From Vibrio nitrifigilis (GTDB lineage: Bacteria > Pseudomonadota > Gammaproteobacteria > Enterobacterales > Vibrionaceae), in contig NZ_JADPMR010000001.1 in the NCBI RefSeq assembly GCF_015686695.1, positions 1,116,001 through 1,180,000 of the forward strand: DNA of 64,000 bases. The letters run 5' to 3'. Of the stretch, positions 49,237 to 58,051 are shown in pieces. A program made the position numbers and the translations under genes. Each line of letters opens with the position of its first letter. Position 1 is the stretch's first letter. Below the pieces are notes generated by a model, which had not been told where the DNA came from, made no database searches, and saw only the letters and a program-made list of their open reading frames with translations.

Positions 49237-52086
49237 ATGTTCAGAGAGAACAAGAAAAAAGTACAAACCATTGTAAAAACGGGCGAACAATCGTCGTTTT
49301 TCCGTCTTAATGGTATTGAACGATTAAAAGAGTGTGGTCTGATACTAGCGGTTTTAGCATCAGTACTATTAGCCGTATCTTTATTTACTTTCAGTCCGGC
49401 AGATCCTTCCTGGTCGCAAACGGCTTGGGGAAGTAATATCCATAACGCTGGAGGGATGCTTGGTTCTTGGCTGGCGGATACGCTATTTTTCATATTTGGC
49501 TCTCTAGCGTATTGCATTCCTTTCCTATTCACGATTGGTTCATGGGTTGTTCTTCGTAAAAGAACGCCAGATGAGCCTGTCGACTTGATGCTGTGGGGCA
49601 CACGCTTACTCGGCGTAGTAATCTTAATGATTACCAGTTGTGCTCTGGCTGATATCAATTTCGATGATCTATGGAATTTCTCATCAGGTGGTGTGATTGG
49701 TGATGTTATTACCAGCCTCTCCATACCCACACTCAACGTATTAGGTACAACCTTGGTTATGTTGTTTATGTGGGGAGCCGGTTTTACTTTGCTTACGGGT
49801 ATTTCTTGGTTACGCATTGTGGAACGTTTGGGTGAAAAGTGTATTTCGGGTTTTCAGTGGGTGCTTAATCGCATGAGAGGGGAAGGAGAGCAAGTGATTA
49901 CTCCTAACCTGACAGAGCCACAGTTTGACGTAGTACAAGACGACACCGAACTGCCCGAAGCCGTAAGTCAGGAATTGACGACTGCTAGTGAACAAGAACC
50001 GGATGAGCATGACGCTCTTTTGTCTCCATCTATGAGTTCTCAAGCGGCTGAGGACAATGATAAGCCAGCCGCTCAGCCTCTTGAGCGTCGTTTTAACATT
50101 CATGTCCCAGAACGCCGTAATGAAGCAGTTGCTCAACAAAGTGAGCCTCAATATAGCTATGATGAAGAAGAGGAATACGAGCCTCGCAGTAAGCAGTTAA
50201 ATGCCACGATTGAACAGCTCGATATGGACGCTCGTGAGCATAATGATTATGCATCAGATGAAGAGCTACCATGGGATACTCATTCACCAAACGATGGGTC
50301 ATTAGAAGATGCTCAAACATTGGGTAAGTTTGATGACATCGAAGATAATGCACCGCAGATATCGAATTTTGACATTATAGATGATGAGCCTACCTTCTCT
50401 GCTTCACCAGAGATTGAACAACAAACCGTTGTCGATGAAACTTTAGCGCCTGCTGCTGACGAAGTGGCTGAGCAACAGACTCAAGATGCGGATGTCACAG
50501 CATTCCAAACAATGGTGTCTGATGCCCAAGCGAACATGGCCGCTGAGCAGAATCCATTTTTGATGAAAAAAGAAGAAGTGTTGCCAAAGCCAACCGAGCC
50601 GATGCCAACACTAGAACTTCTCTACCATCCAGAAAAGCGTGAAGACTTTATTGATCGTGATGCGTTAGAAGATATTGCCCGTTTAGTCGAAGCGAAATTG
50701 GCTGATTTCAAAATTAAAGCAAAAGTGGTTGATATTTTCCCTGGTCCGGTCATTACTCGTTTTGAGCTCGATTTGGCCCCAGGTGTTAAAGTAAGTCGCA
50801 TCTCTAGTTTATCGATGGATTTAGCTCGCTCATTGTCGGCGATGGCTGTTCGTGTCGTGGAAGTGATCCCAGGTAAGCCTTATGTTGGTTTGGAATTGCC
50901 GAATATGACTCGTCAAACGGTGTATTTATCTGATGTGATTAATAGCGAGAAGTTCACCAAATCTAAATCACCAACAACGGTGGTATTAGGGCAAGATATT
51001 GCAGGTGAGGCTGTTGTGGCCGATCTGCAAAAAATGCCACACGTATTGGTCGCAGGTACAACAGGTTCTGGTAAATCAGTTGGTGTGAACGTTATGATTT
51101 TGAGTATGTTGTATAAATCAACACCAGAAGACGTGCGTTTTATCATGATTGACCCGAAAATGTTGGAGCTTTCGGTTTACGAAGGTATACCGCATCTGTT
51201 AGCTGAAGTTGTGACCGATATGAAAGACGCGTCAAACGCATTACGTTGGTGTGTCGGTGAAATGGAACGTCGCTATAAGTTAATGTCGGCGCTTGGTGTG
51301 CGTAACGTGAAAGGCTTCAATGAGAAGTTGAAAGCAGCGGCAGCAGCAGGGCATCCGATTCATGACCCTTTATGGCGAGAAGGAGACAGCATGGATCCTG
51401 AACCTCCATTATTGGAAAAATTACCTTATATTGTCGTTATCGTTGATGAGTTCGCCGATTTGATGATGGTAGTCGGTAAAAAAGTCGAAGAATTGATTGC
51501 TCGCCTGGCCCAAAAAGCTCGTGCCGCGGGAATCCATTTGATTTTGGCAACACAGCGCCCATCAGTTGATGTAATTACTGGTTTGATTAAAGCTAACATA
51601 CCAGCTCGTATTGCCTTTACAGTATCGACGAAAACAGACTCACGAACCATTCTTGACCAAGGTGGGGCTGAATCACTATTGGGAATGGGGGATATGCTTT
51701 ATTTGCCTGCTGGGTCTAGCCATACAGAACGTGTCCACGGTGCGTTTGCATCTGATGAAGATGTGCATGCGGTAGTTAATAACTGGAAGGCACGAGGAAA
51801 ACCGAATTACATCGATGAAATTACGTCGGGTGACCAAGGACCTGAAGCCTTATTACCTGGAGAAAAGATGGATTCTGATGAAGAAGTGGATCCTCTCTTT
51901 GATCAGGTTGTCGAGCATGTAGTTGAATCACGACGTGGTTCCGTATCCGGTGTTCAACGTCGTTTTAAAATCGGTTATAACCGAGCTGCTCGGATTATTG
52001 AACAGCTTGAAGCTCAAGGTATTGTGAGTGCACCTGGACATAATGGTAATCGCGAGGTGTTAGCCCCGGCTCCAATTCGTGACTAG
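49237..52086 (+). CDS. ftsK: DNA translocase FtsK
   Basis: The 949-residue protein has four N-terminal membrane helices (about residues 30-190), an acidic Pro/Glu/Asp-rich linker (about 215-440), the motor with Walker A AGTTGSGKSVGVN and Walker B PYIVVIVDEFADL, and a C-terminal winged-helix gamma domain (FDQVVEHVVESRRGSVSGVQ). The gamma domain reads KOPS-type sequences and orients translocation toward dif. It couples division to chromosome segregation. It follows lrp and ends at a strong terminator. Confidence 0.97.
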   Translation: MFRENKKKVQTIVKTGEQSSFFRLNGIERLKECGLILAVLASVLLAVSLFTFSPADPSWSQTAWGSNIHNAGGMLGSWLADTLFFIFGSLAYCIPFLFTIGSWVVLRKRTPDEPVDLMLWGTRLLGVVILMITSCALADINFDDLWNFSSGGVIGDVITSLSIPTLNVLGTTLVMLFMWGAGFTLLTGISWLRIVERLGEKCISGFQWVLNRMRGEGEQVITPNLTEPQFDVVQDDTELPEAVSQELTTASEQEPDEHDALLSPSMSSQAAEDNDKPAAQPLERRFNIHVPERRNEAVAQQSEPQYSYDEEEEYEPRSKQLNATIEQLDMDAREHNDYASDEELPWDTHSPNDGSLEDAQTLGKFDDIEDNAPQISNFDIIDDEPTFSASPEIEQQTVVDETLAPAADEVAEQQTQDADVTAFQTMVSDAQANMAAEQNPFLMKKEEVLPKPTEPMPTLELLYHPEKREDFIDRDALEDIARLVEAKLADFKIKAKVVDIFPGPVITRFELDLAPGVKVSRISSLSMDLARSLSAMAVRVVEVIPGKPYVGLELPNMTRQTVYLSDVINSEKFTKSKSPTTVVLGQDIAGEAVVADLQKMPHVLVAGTTGSGKSVGVNVMILSMLYKSTPEDVRFIMIDPKMLELSVYEGIPHLLAEVVTDMKDASNALRWCVGEMERRYKLMSALGVRNVKGFNEKLKAAAAAGHPIHDPLWREGDSMDPEPPLLEKLPYIVVIVDEFADLMMVVGKKVEELIARLAQKARAAGIHLILATQRPSVDVITGLIKANIPARIAFTVSTKTDSRTILDQGGAESLLGMGDMLYLPAGSSHTERVHGAFASDEDVHAVVNNWKARGKPNYIDEITSGDQGPEALLPGEKMDSDEEVDPLFDQVVEHVVESRRGSVSGVQRRFKIGYNRAARIIEQLEAQGIVSAPGHNGNREVLAPAPIRD

Positions 52087-52110
52087 ATGTACATGAGTTA
52101 AACACAGATA

Positions 52111-52147
52111 ACAAAAGAGGCGCTAATTCAATTAGCGCCTCTTTTGT
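52111..52147. terminator. Terminator between ftsK and dsbB
   Basis: ACAAAAGAGGCGCTAAT-TCA-ATTAGCGCCTCTTTTGT, a perfect 17-bp stem that could act on both convergent genes. Confidence 0.93.
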
Positions 52148-52180
52148 ATTTAAGAACTACTGCAACGTTTCTGATTGGGA

Positions 52181-52711
52181 TTACCGCAACGTATTCGGCT
52201 TACGGCTAAATTGAGCGATAATTACGATGGCCAAAGCAACAAGGTTAGCGGCAAATACGACAACCAGCCATTGAGGCATTGAAAGGCTTAAAAACTGCCA
52301 CACAATATCACTACAATCCCCGTAGGCTTTAAACATCCATGGCATCCATTTATTCAGGGGCATCCAGTTCGGCAAAGTGACAAAAATGTCACAGGTGTGA
52401 AATGGAGAGGGATGCAATTGAAATTCAACATGCTGTAGAGCCAGTGTGAGTCCTTTGATAGCTCCAATTCCCCAACCAGCAAGACCTACCCACCGGAAAA
52501 AGCCGTTTTGAGGGGCTATGGCGCCTATAATCGCAGCGATACCAATACTCAGCATGGCAATACGTTCATAGATACACATGACACAAGGTGCTAAGTTCAT
52601 GACATGTTGGAAGAACAGCGCACAAGACTCGAAGAAAATGATACAAAATAAAAGTAGTATCCAAGCTTTGCGTTGAAGAGAAAAAGTACGTATAGGGTAA
52701 AGAGTGTTCAC
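52181..52711 (-). CDS. dsbB: Disulfide bond formation protein B
   Basis: The 176-residue, four-helix membrane protein has the two functional pairs: Cys43 and Cys46 in LAPCVMCIYERIA, and Cys107 and Cys133 in HTCDIFVTLP and AYGDCSDIVW. It reoxidises DsbA and passes electrons to quinone. It lies 78 bp downstream of nhaB, a pairing conserved in vibrios. Confidence 0.96.
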   Translation of the reverse strand: MNTLYPIRTFSLQRKAWILLLFCIIFFESCALFFQHVMNLAPCVMCIYERIAMLSIGIAAIIGAIAPQNGFFRWVGLAGWGIGAIKGLTLALQHVEFQLHPSPFHTCDIFVTLPNWMPLNKWMPWMFKAYGDCSDIVWQFLSLSMPQWLVVVFAANLVALAIVIIAQFSRKPNTLR

Positions 52712-52789
52712 ATTCCTATCCTTAAAAAATAAAAGCTCTGATATTTCAGAGCCTTTAATCTTGAATTAGTTTCATTGCTGAGGCAAATA

Positions 52790-54382
52790 TTAATGCCCTG
52801 GCACACTACTTCCTATCGCATTGGATGCGTGATGGACAATCCAGCCCATGTCATAGAAGTAATTCGTTATTGGATCAACTAAGAATACAATGCCAAATAA
52901 ACCCACAACAGCCAGTATAATCGTGTAAGGCAGAGCCATGATGACCATTCGTCCGTACGATAACCGAATGAGAGGAGCTAAAGCCGAAGTCAATAGGAAC
53001 AAGAAAGCGGCTTGGCCATTAGGGGTAGCAACCGATGGTAAGTTGGTACCGGTATTGATAGCCACTGCGAGTAACGCAAATTGATCAGATGAAATAACAC
53101 CGTGCATCAGGGCTGTTTTCACTTCATTAATGTATACGGTACCCACAAACACATTATCCGATACCATAGATAGCAAACCATTAGCGACATAAAACAGAGC
53201 TAACTGCGTGCCTTTATCTTCGATATGCAAGACCCAATCAATGATAGGGGTGAATAAGTTTTGATCAATGATGACCGCTACTACTGAGAAGAATACAGCC
53301 AATAGCGCAGTAAAAGGTAATGCTTCTTCAAAGGCTTTACCTAGTGAATGCTCTTCAACTACCCCTGTAAAGGCAGTTGCCAAGATAATCACAGATAACC
53401 CGATCAATCCGACCGCAGCTAAATGCATGGCTAACCCGACGATTAACCATACGGCAATGAGGCCTTGGATGATTAATTTTGCGACATCTTGATTAGTACG
53501 GGTTTTTTGTTCTTCGAGATTAAAGTCGACTAAAATTTGACGTACATTAGTTGGTAGCTGTGCTCCGTAGCCAAATAGGTGAAATTTTTCGACCAGAATA
53601 CAAGTTAAAATACCGCAGACAAAAACAGGAACCGTTACTGGTGCCATACGTAGGATAAACTCACCAAATAGCCACCCAGCTTGATCCGCAATAATTAGGT
53701 TCTGTGGTTCACCCACCATCGTCGTCACACCGCCGAGCGCGGTACCAATGCCTGCATGCATTAATAGCGAGCGGAGAAAGCCACGATACTCTTCTAAATC
53801 GTCACGGGTGATTTCGGTAATTTGTTCGTCTTTTGTATGATCGTGTCCCGAAGCGTTGTATTGCTGACCGGACGCGACTTTGTGATAAATAGAATAGAAC
53901 CCAACTGCAACACTGATGATGACAGCTATTACAGTCAATGCATCAAGAAAAGCTGATAAAAACGCAGCTGAGATACAAAAGGCGACAGACAAAGCGATTT
54001 TCGAACGTATTCCGAGCAGTATCTTAGTAAAGATAAACAGCAGTAACTGCTTCATAAAATAGATACCAGCAACCATAAAGACCAGTAGCAACAATACTTC
54101 AATATTGTTGACCAGCTCGTGTTTAACCTGCTCTGGGCTTGTCATTCCTATGATGATAGCTTCTATGGACAGTAGCCCCCCTGGTTGCAATGGGTAACAT
54201 TTTAACGCCATTGCTAGGGTGAAAATAAATTCCACAACGAGTAACCAACCGGCTGCAAACGGGTTGATTAAAAAGAACACAATCGGGTTAATGATGAGGA
54301 ATGCAATAATGGCAACTTTGTACCAATCAGGTGCTTTGCCAAGGAAATTTTTGATAAAAGCGTTTCCTAACGATATTGGCAT
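52790..54382 (-). CDS. nhaB: Na+/H+ antiporter NhaB
   Basis: The 530-residue protein has about twelve helices and matches NhaB in opening (MPISLGNAFIKNFLGKAPDW) and core motifs such as AAFLSAFLDALTVIAVIISV, GTALGGVTTMVGEPQNLIIA and NTGTNLPSVATPNGQAAFLF. It expels Na+ in exchange for protons. It is divergent from fadR across an 800-bp gap and followed by dsbB. Confidence 0.96.
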   Translation of the reverse strand: MPISLGNAFIKNFLGKAPDWYKVAIIAFLIINPIVFFLINPFAAGWLLVVEFIFTLAMALKCYPLQPGGLLSIEAIIIGMTSPEQVKHELVNNIEVLLLLVFMVAGIYFMKQLLLFIFTKILLGIRSKIALSVAFCISAAFLSAFLDALTVIAVIISVAVGFYSIYHKVASGQQYNASGHDHTKDEQITEITRDDLEEYRGFLRSLLMHAGIGTALGGVTTMVGEPQNLIIADQAGWLFGEFILRMAPVTVPVFVCGILTCILVEKFHLFGYGAQLPTNVRQILVDFNLEEQKTRTNQDVAKLIIQGLIAVWLIVGLAMHLAAVGLIGLSVIILATAFTGVVEEHSLGKAFEEALPFTALLAVFFSVVAVIIDQNLFTPIIDWVLHIEDKGTQLALFYVANGLLSMVSDNVFVGTVYINEVKTALMHGVISSDQFALLAVAINTGTNLPSVATPNGQAAFLFLLTSALAPLIRLSYGRMVIMALPYTIILAVVGLFGIVFLVDPITNYFYDMGWIVHHASNAIGSSVPGH

Positions 54383-55183
54383 GATGATTACTCTTATCTC
54401 TTGTAGTTATGTTTAGACATTGCGAATGACCAAGCCTTTATATGCTCAACGCATGGATACTGTAAGACTGTCAAACTGCGGCTAAAAGAAACTTGTCTAT
54501 TCCATTGATCTTTCAATCGACAACATTTATCGCATCGATTTGATTTTGGCTTATGGAGAATTAAACGAAAAGTGAAGGAATGTGTGCAGTAACATTACGA
54601 TTCGTTCCTTGATGTCCAGTTATTCCTCATTAAGCCACAAGATTCGTTAATAGTGTCATTTTTACAACTAGTAACTCAATCTATCACACTGACGGATCAA
54701 TGATATCTTTTAAAAAATAGACTAGAACTGTGTTAGCAGCTAGATGTTGTATTAAAAATAAGCCTTATAATAATTAAGCTTATAGGTTACGGTTTGATTT
54801 ATAACGTGCGCTAAATCTTTACGAGCATATCACAAACTTAGCAAAAGGTTCGAGAAGAACAGAATCTTCTAATTTACTATTTAGGCTTTGATGCATGTCA
54901 CAAGAAAAATGTTCTTAAAGAGAGGCTTATCGCTTTTATTGTCTCGTTGTAATATTAAAACTGTCAATTGCGTGGTGATTGGTTCGCCGTTTTGTAATAA
55001 TTTGATACATAAAAGCCTTTGTTTTTAATGGTATAGACTAACAAGTTAATAACAAAACACTCAAAAAAGATCCTTCCCAAGGACATTTTGATAACTTTAT
55101 CGATGGTTGTTTCCGCTCTCGTTTAGATAGTGGTATGATGAGTAACACTAGACCCATAAATAGAAAAACTGGAAAAGTACTTA
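54383..55183. other. 801-bp AT-rich gap between nhaB and fadR
   Basis: I find no gene, RNA or convincing operator in this long gap. It must contain the promoters of the divergent nhaB and fadR genes. The canonical FadR dyad is not obvious. A small RNA or a decayed gene remains possible. Confidence 0.35.
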
Positions 55184-56023
55184 ATGGTCATTAAGGCAAA
55201 AAGCCCAGCAGGTTTTGCTGAAAAATACATTATCGAAAGTATCTGGAACGGACGTTTCCCTCCTGGTTCCATTTTACCCGCCGAGCGTGAATTGTCTGAA
55301 CTAATAGGCGTGACCAGAACAACGTTACGTGAAGTATTACAACGCCTTGCACGTGATGGTTGGCTGACGATCCAGCATGGTAAACCGACGAAAGTCAATC
55401 AGTTTATGGAAACGTCAGGTTTGCATATCCTAGATACTTTAATGACGTTAGATGCCGATAACGCAACCAGCATTGTTGAAGATTTACTCGCAGCGCGTAC
55501 CAACATTAGCCCGATCTTTATGCGCTATGCTTTTAAGGTCAATCGTGATACTTCAAAGCGCACTATTCAAAACGTGATTGAGTCCTGCGAAGCGCTTCTC
55601 GGTGCTCAATCATGGGATGATTTCTTGGCGCAGTCCCCTTATGCGGACAAAATCGTTCAGGAAGTGAAAGTTGATGGTGAGTGTGATGAAGAAAAGCGTC
55701 AGGTTGATCTGAAAGCTCGCACGTTTAATTTCTACGACTACATGTTGTTCCAACGACTCGCATTTCATTCTGGCAATCAGATTTATGGTTTGATTTTTAA
55801 TGGATTGAAAAAATTGTATGACCGTGTGGGGAGTTATTACTTCTCTAACCCGAAAGCGTGTGCATTAGCGCTGCAATTTTACAAAGAGCTCCTTTCTATT
55901 TGTGAGAGTGGATCAAGTGAAATGTTGCCTAACGTGATTCGTCAATACGGTATTGATAGTGCACATCTGTGGAATGAGATGAAAAAAACATTACCGTCTA
56001 ATTTTACGGAAGACGATAGTTAA
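55184..56023 (+). CDS. fadR: Fatty acid metabolism regulator FadR with Vibrio-type insertion
   Basis: The 279-residue GntR-family protein begins MVIKAKSPAGFAEKYIIESI, with the winged helix PAERELSELIGVTRTTLREV. The helical acyl-CoA domain contains about 40 extra residues (about 138-177, LLGAQSWDDFLAQSPYADK and on) relative to E. coli FadR. Published work on V. cholerae FadR shows this insertion adds a second acyl-CoA site and enlarges the response. It represses fatty-acid degradation and activates synthesis genes. It is divergent from nhaB. Confidence 0.97.
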   Translation: MVIKAKSPAGFAEKYIIESIWNGRFPPGSILPAERELSELIGVTRTTLREVLQRLARDGWLTIQHGKPTKVNQFMETSGLHILDTLMTLDADNATSIVEDLLAARTNISPIFMRYAFKVNRDTSKRTIQNVIESCEALLGAQSWDDFLAQSPYADKIVQEVKVDGECDEEKRQVDLKARTFNFYDYMLFQRLAFHSGNQIYGLIFNGLKKLYDRVGSYYFSNPKACALALQFYKELLSICESGSSEMLPNVIRQYGIDSAHLWNEMKKTLPSNFTEDDS

Positions 56024-56043
56024 TCGTTTTTGTAGCCGATGAC

Positions 56044-56075
56044 CCAAAAATCCCGCCAAATGGCGGGATTTTTGG
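56044..56075. terminator. Terminator between fadR and the CARF nuclease gene
   Basis: CCAAAAATCCCGCCA-AA-TGGCGGGATTTTTGG, a perfect stem with A and T tracts on both sides, serving convergent genes. Confidence 0.92.
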
Positions 56076-56103
56076 TATTAGTGAGGATAGCAAAAGTTAA
56101 TGA

Positions 56104-57264
56104 CTAAAGTTCTTCATGCCCACCTGCAGCATTAAACCACAGTGTTAAATGATGTTTTAAATCTTTTAATTCATCTGGACCAATCAAAGCAAGCCCCAAG
56201 TCCTCTGCACGAGTGATATCGTTATGTCTCAGAGGTCGAAAGCTAACTAACATTGCTCGGGCTTGCAGACCGCCAAGTAAATCGCGCAATGATTCCAATT
56301 TATATAAAGTGTCATCGCCGTCGTCACGCATCCCTTTTGTCTTACATTCTATAATATGCAGTTTGTTGTTAACGACTGTTGCTACATCAAGTTCATTACG
56401 TACTTCACGGTCGCCAAGTTGGCGATAAACCTGAACGTTAAGTGAACGGTCTTGAATAGTTGGTAAATCATCTTGAATCTGTTTCACGGTACTATGAACG
56501 AGAGTCTCTAGCCATTCTCCGTTGGAAAAACGACGCGCGTCTTCATTGGCAAACGTAAGGATACCGTTTTCATACGTAGCAATTTGGGTTTCTACGAGGT
56601 CATCTAACAGCATATTGAGTTCTCGATAGCCTTGCTGCTTTTCGGATAGCTCCACATCGAGCTTCTGCTCTTTGCGGCAGGTGGTGGCTAAATAGTTTAA
56701 TGTTGCTAAACCTGGTCCTAATTCAAGCGCATTACTCGCCCACCGTTCTCCTAACTCATACAGTTTTAAATCCAGTTGGGGGGATACATTGTGTTCAGTA
56801 AATTCTCCGCGAGCACCAAAAATAGTTAAATAATCAGCAATAGTGATGTGGTCCTGAACTTGCGTATCTTCATTTTCATCTGGATAAAGCCAACAAAGTT
56901 GATCACTGCTCGGCTCAACAACAAAAATTGGCCAATGATAAGACCGGAATACTTCATAAACCGCGAGAAGTCGGTGGCGAAGCCCACAACTCGCATTCAG
57001 TTGAATTTCTTCTTTGCGGCTCAATAAATCTTTCGCTAACGTTTGAATGCTGGCTTTAATTTCGCTGATATTACTAACCGAAGGGATGGTGAAGAATTCA
57101 GATTGAATGCCTCTACCAGCAAGTACGTTGCTGAGGCGTTCAAACATAATTTGTTGTGAATCATCCCCAATAAAAATGATGTGGCGACACTCAATCCGGC
57201 TATCAAAAACCGGAGTAATCAGGCGAATGGGATCCTGATCGATAATGCCAACATGAATGCTCAT
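56104..57264 (-). CDS. CARF-domain PD-(D/E)xK nuclease (DUF1887, Card1/Can2-like)
   Basis: The 386-residue protein has three parts. Residues 1-150 are a CARF Rossmann-like ligand domain (HIIFIGDDSQ; the loop NASCGLRHR, 90-98, replaces the usual N-x-T-G-G-T-K). About 160-245 is a winged-helix linker. About 246-370 is a restriction-type nuclease with Asp293 in RNELDVATV and Glu306-x-Lys308 in HIIECKTK, plus Glu253 upstream. The match is to V. cholerae VC1899, the structural archetype of the family. Relatives Card1 and Can2 are activated by cyclic oligoadenylate and cut DNA or RNA. Here there is no CRISPR array or Cas gene, and the gene sits in a core housekeeping neighbourhood beside fadR. Confidence 0.93.
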   Translation of the reverse strand: MSIHVGIIDQDPIRLITPVFDSRIECRHIIFIGDDSQQIMFERLSNVLAGRGIQSEFFTIPSVSNISEIKASIQTLAKDLLSRKEEIQLNASCGLRHRLLAVYEVFRSYHWPIFVVEPSSDQLCWLYPDENEDTQVQDHITIADYLTIFGARGEFTEHNVSPQLDLKLYELGERWASNALELGPGLATLNYLATTCRKEQKLDVELSEKQQGYRELNMLLDDLVETQIATYENGILTFANEDARRFSNGEWLETLVHSTVKQIQDDLPTIQDRSLNVQVYRQLGDREVRNELDVATVVNNKLHIIECKTKGMRDDGDDTLYKLESLRDLLGGLQARAMLVSFRPLRHNDITRAEDLGLALIGPDELKDLKHHLTLWFNAAGGHEEL

Positions 57265-57642
57265 GAATTCTTATCCTCATGTATGGCTTGCACAGTCTGA
57301 ATTTATAAAAGGATAGGATGCAAGCACTTAGTAATCATATAACGACCAAGCGAGAAAAAAACAAGGTTCAATGACGAGAAAACCGAGAGATTGAATGATC
57401 TTTGACGCGAGCTTAACATGTATGTTCAATACTGGTAACAAACCCAACGAAGCGGGTAACTTCTTTTTCTACGCTAGTTATCGTTTAGACACTCGTATAG
57501 GAATTAGTTCATGATTTTATTCATCAAACTATTTGCGCTGCGGTCGATATCAAGAGTCTTTGTTTTTTGATTGAGCTTTAAATCCCCATAGCGCATACTC
57601 GTTAGTCATTATGTACCTACTTTATTCTCATGGAGTGAATTC
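57265..57642. other. 378-bp gap between CARF nuclease and hinT
   Basis: This is the divergent control region of the nuclease and hinT. I find no array of direct repeats, no RNA gene and no clear operator. GGAG at 57632-57635 precedes hinT. Confidence 0.4.
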
Positions 57643-57993
57643 ATGGCTGAAGAAACTATTTTTAGCAAAATTATTCGTAAAGAAATCCCATCAGACATTT
57701 TGTATCAAGACGAGCTGGTCACTGCGTTTCGAGATATTAATCCACGCGCGCCTAGCCACATATTAATCATTCCTAATAAACTGATTCCAACCGTCAATGA
57801 TGTGGAAGAAGAGGATGAACTTGCTCTTGGGCGTATGTTTACTGTCGCGCGTAAAATTGCCAAAGAAGAGGGGATTGCTGAAGATGGGTATCGTCTTATC
57901 GTGAACACCAATTCTTATGGTGGCCAAGAGGTGTATCACATTCACATGCACCTCTTAGGTGGACGTCCATTAGGACCATTGTTAATGAGTTAA
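57643..57993 (+). CDS. hinT: Purine nucleoside phosphoramidase HinT
   Basis: The 116-residue HIT protein has the active motif QEVYHIHMHLLGGRPL (His-x-His-x-His) and the N-terminal DILYQDELVTAFRDINPRAP. It hydrolyses adenosine phosphoramidates. It opens the conserved hinT-ycfL-lpoB-thiK-ycfP-ndh order, here with an extra lipoprotein gene inserted after it. Confidence 0.96.
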   Translation: MAEETIFSKIIRKEIPSDILYQDELVTAFRDINPRAPSHILIIPNKLIPTVNDVEEEDELALGRMFTVARKIAKEEGIAEDGYRLIVNTNSYGGQEVYHIHMHLLGGRPLGPLLMS

Positions 57994-58001
57994 TTTTCAA
58001 G

Positions 58002-58028
58002 ACGCCTGCCATTCGGCGGGTGTTTTTT
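58002..58028 (+). terminator. Terminator of hinT
   Basis: ACGCCTGCC and GGCGGGTGT pair with two wobbles around ATTC, followed by TTTTT. Confidence 0.75.
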
Positions 58029-58051
58029 CATGTAATGAGTTGGAGTAGTAG

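Noticed and set aside
49119..49817. A 232-residue open frame on the minus strand opposite ftsK
   Set aside because: It lies wholly opposite the clear N-terminal part of ftsK and the lrp-ftsK gap, has no ribosome site and has composition typical of a shadow frame.
54383..55183. FadR or NhaR operator in the nhaB-fadR gap
   Set aside because: No sequence near the known dyads was found by eye.
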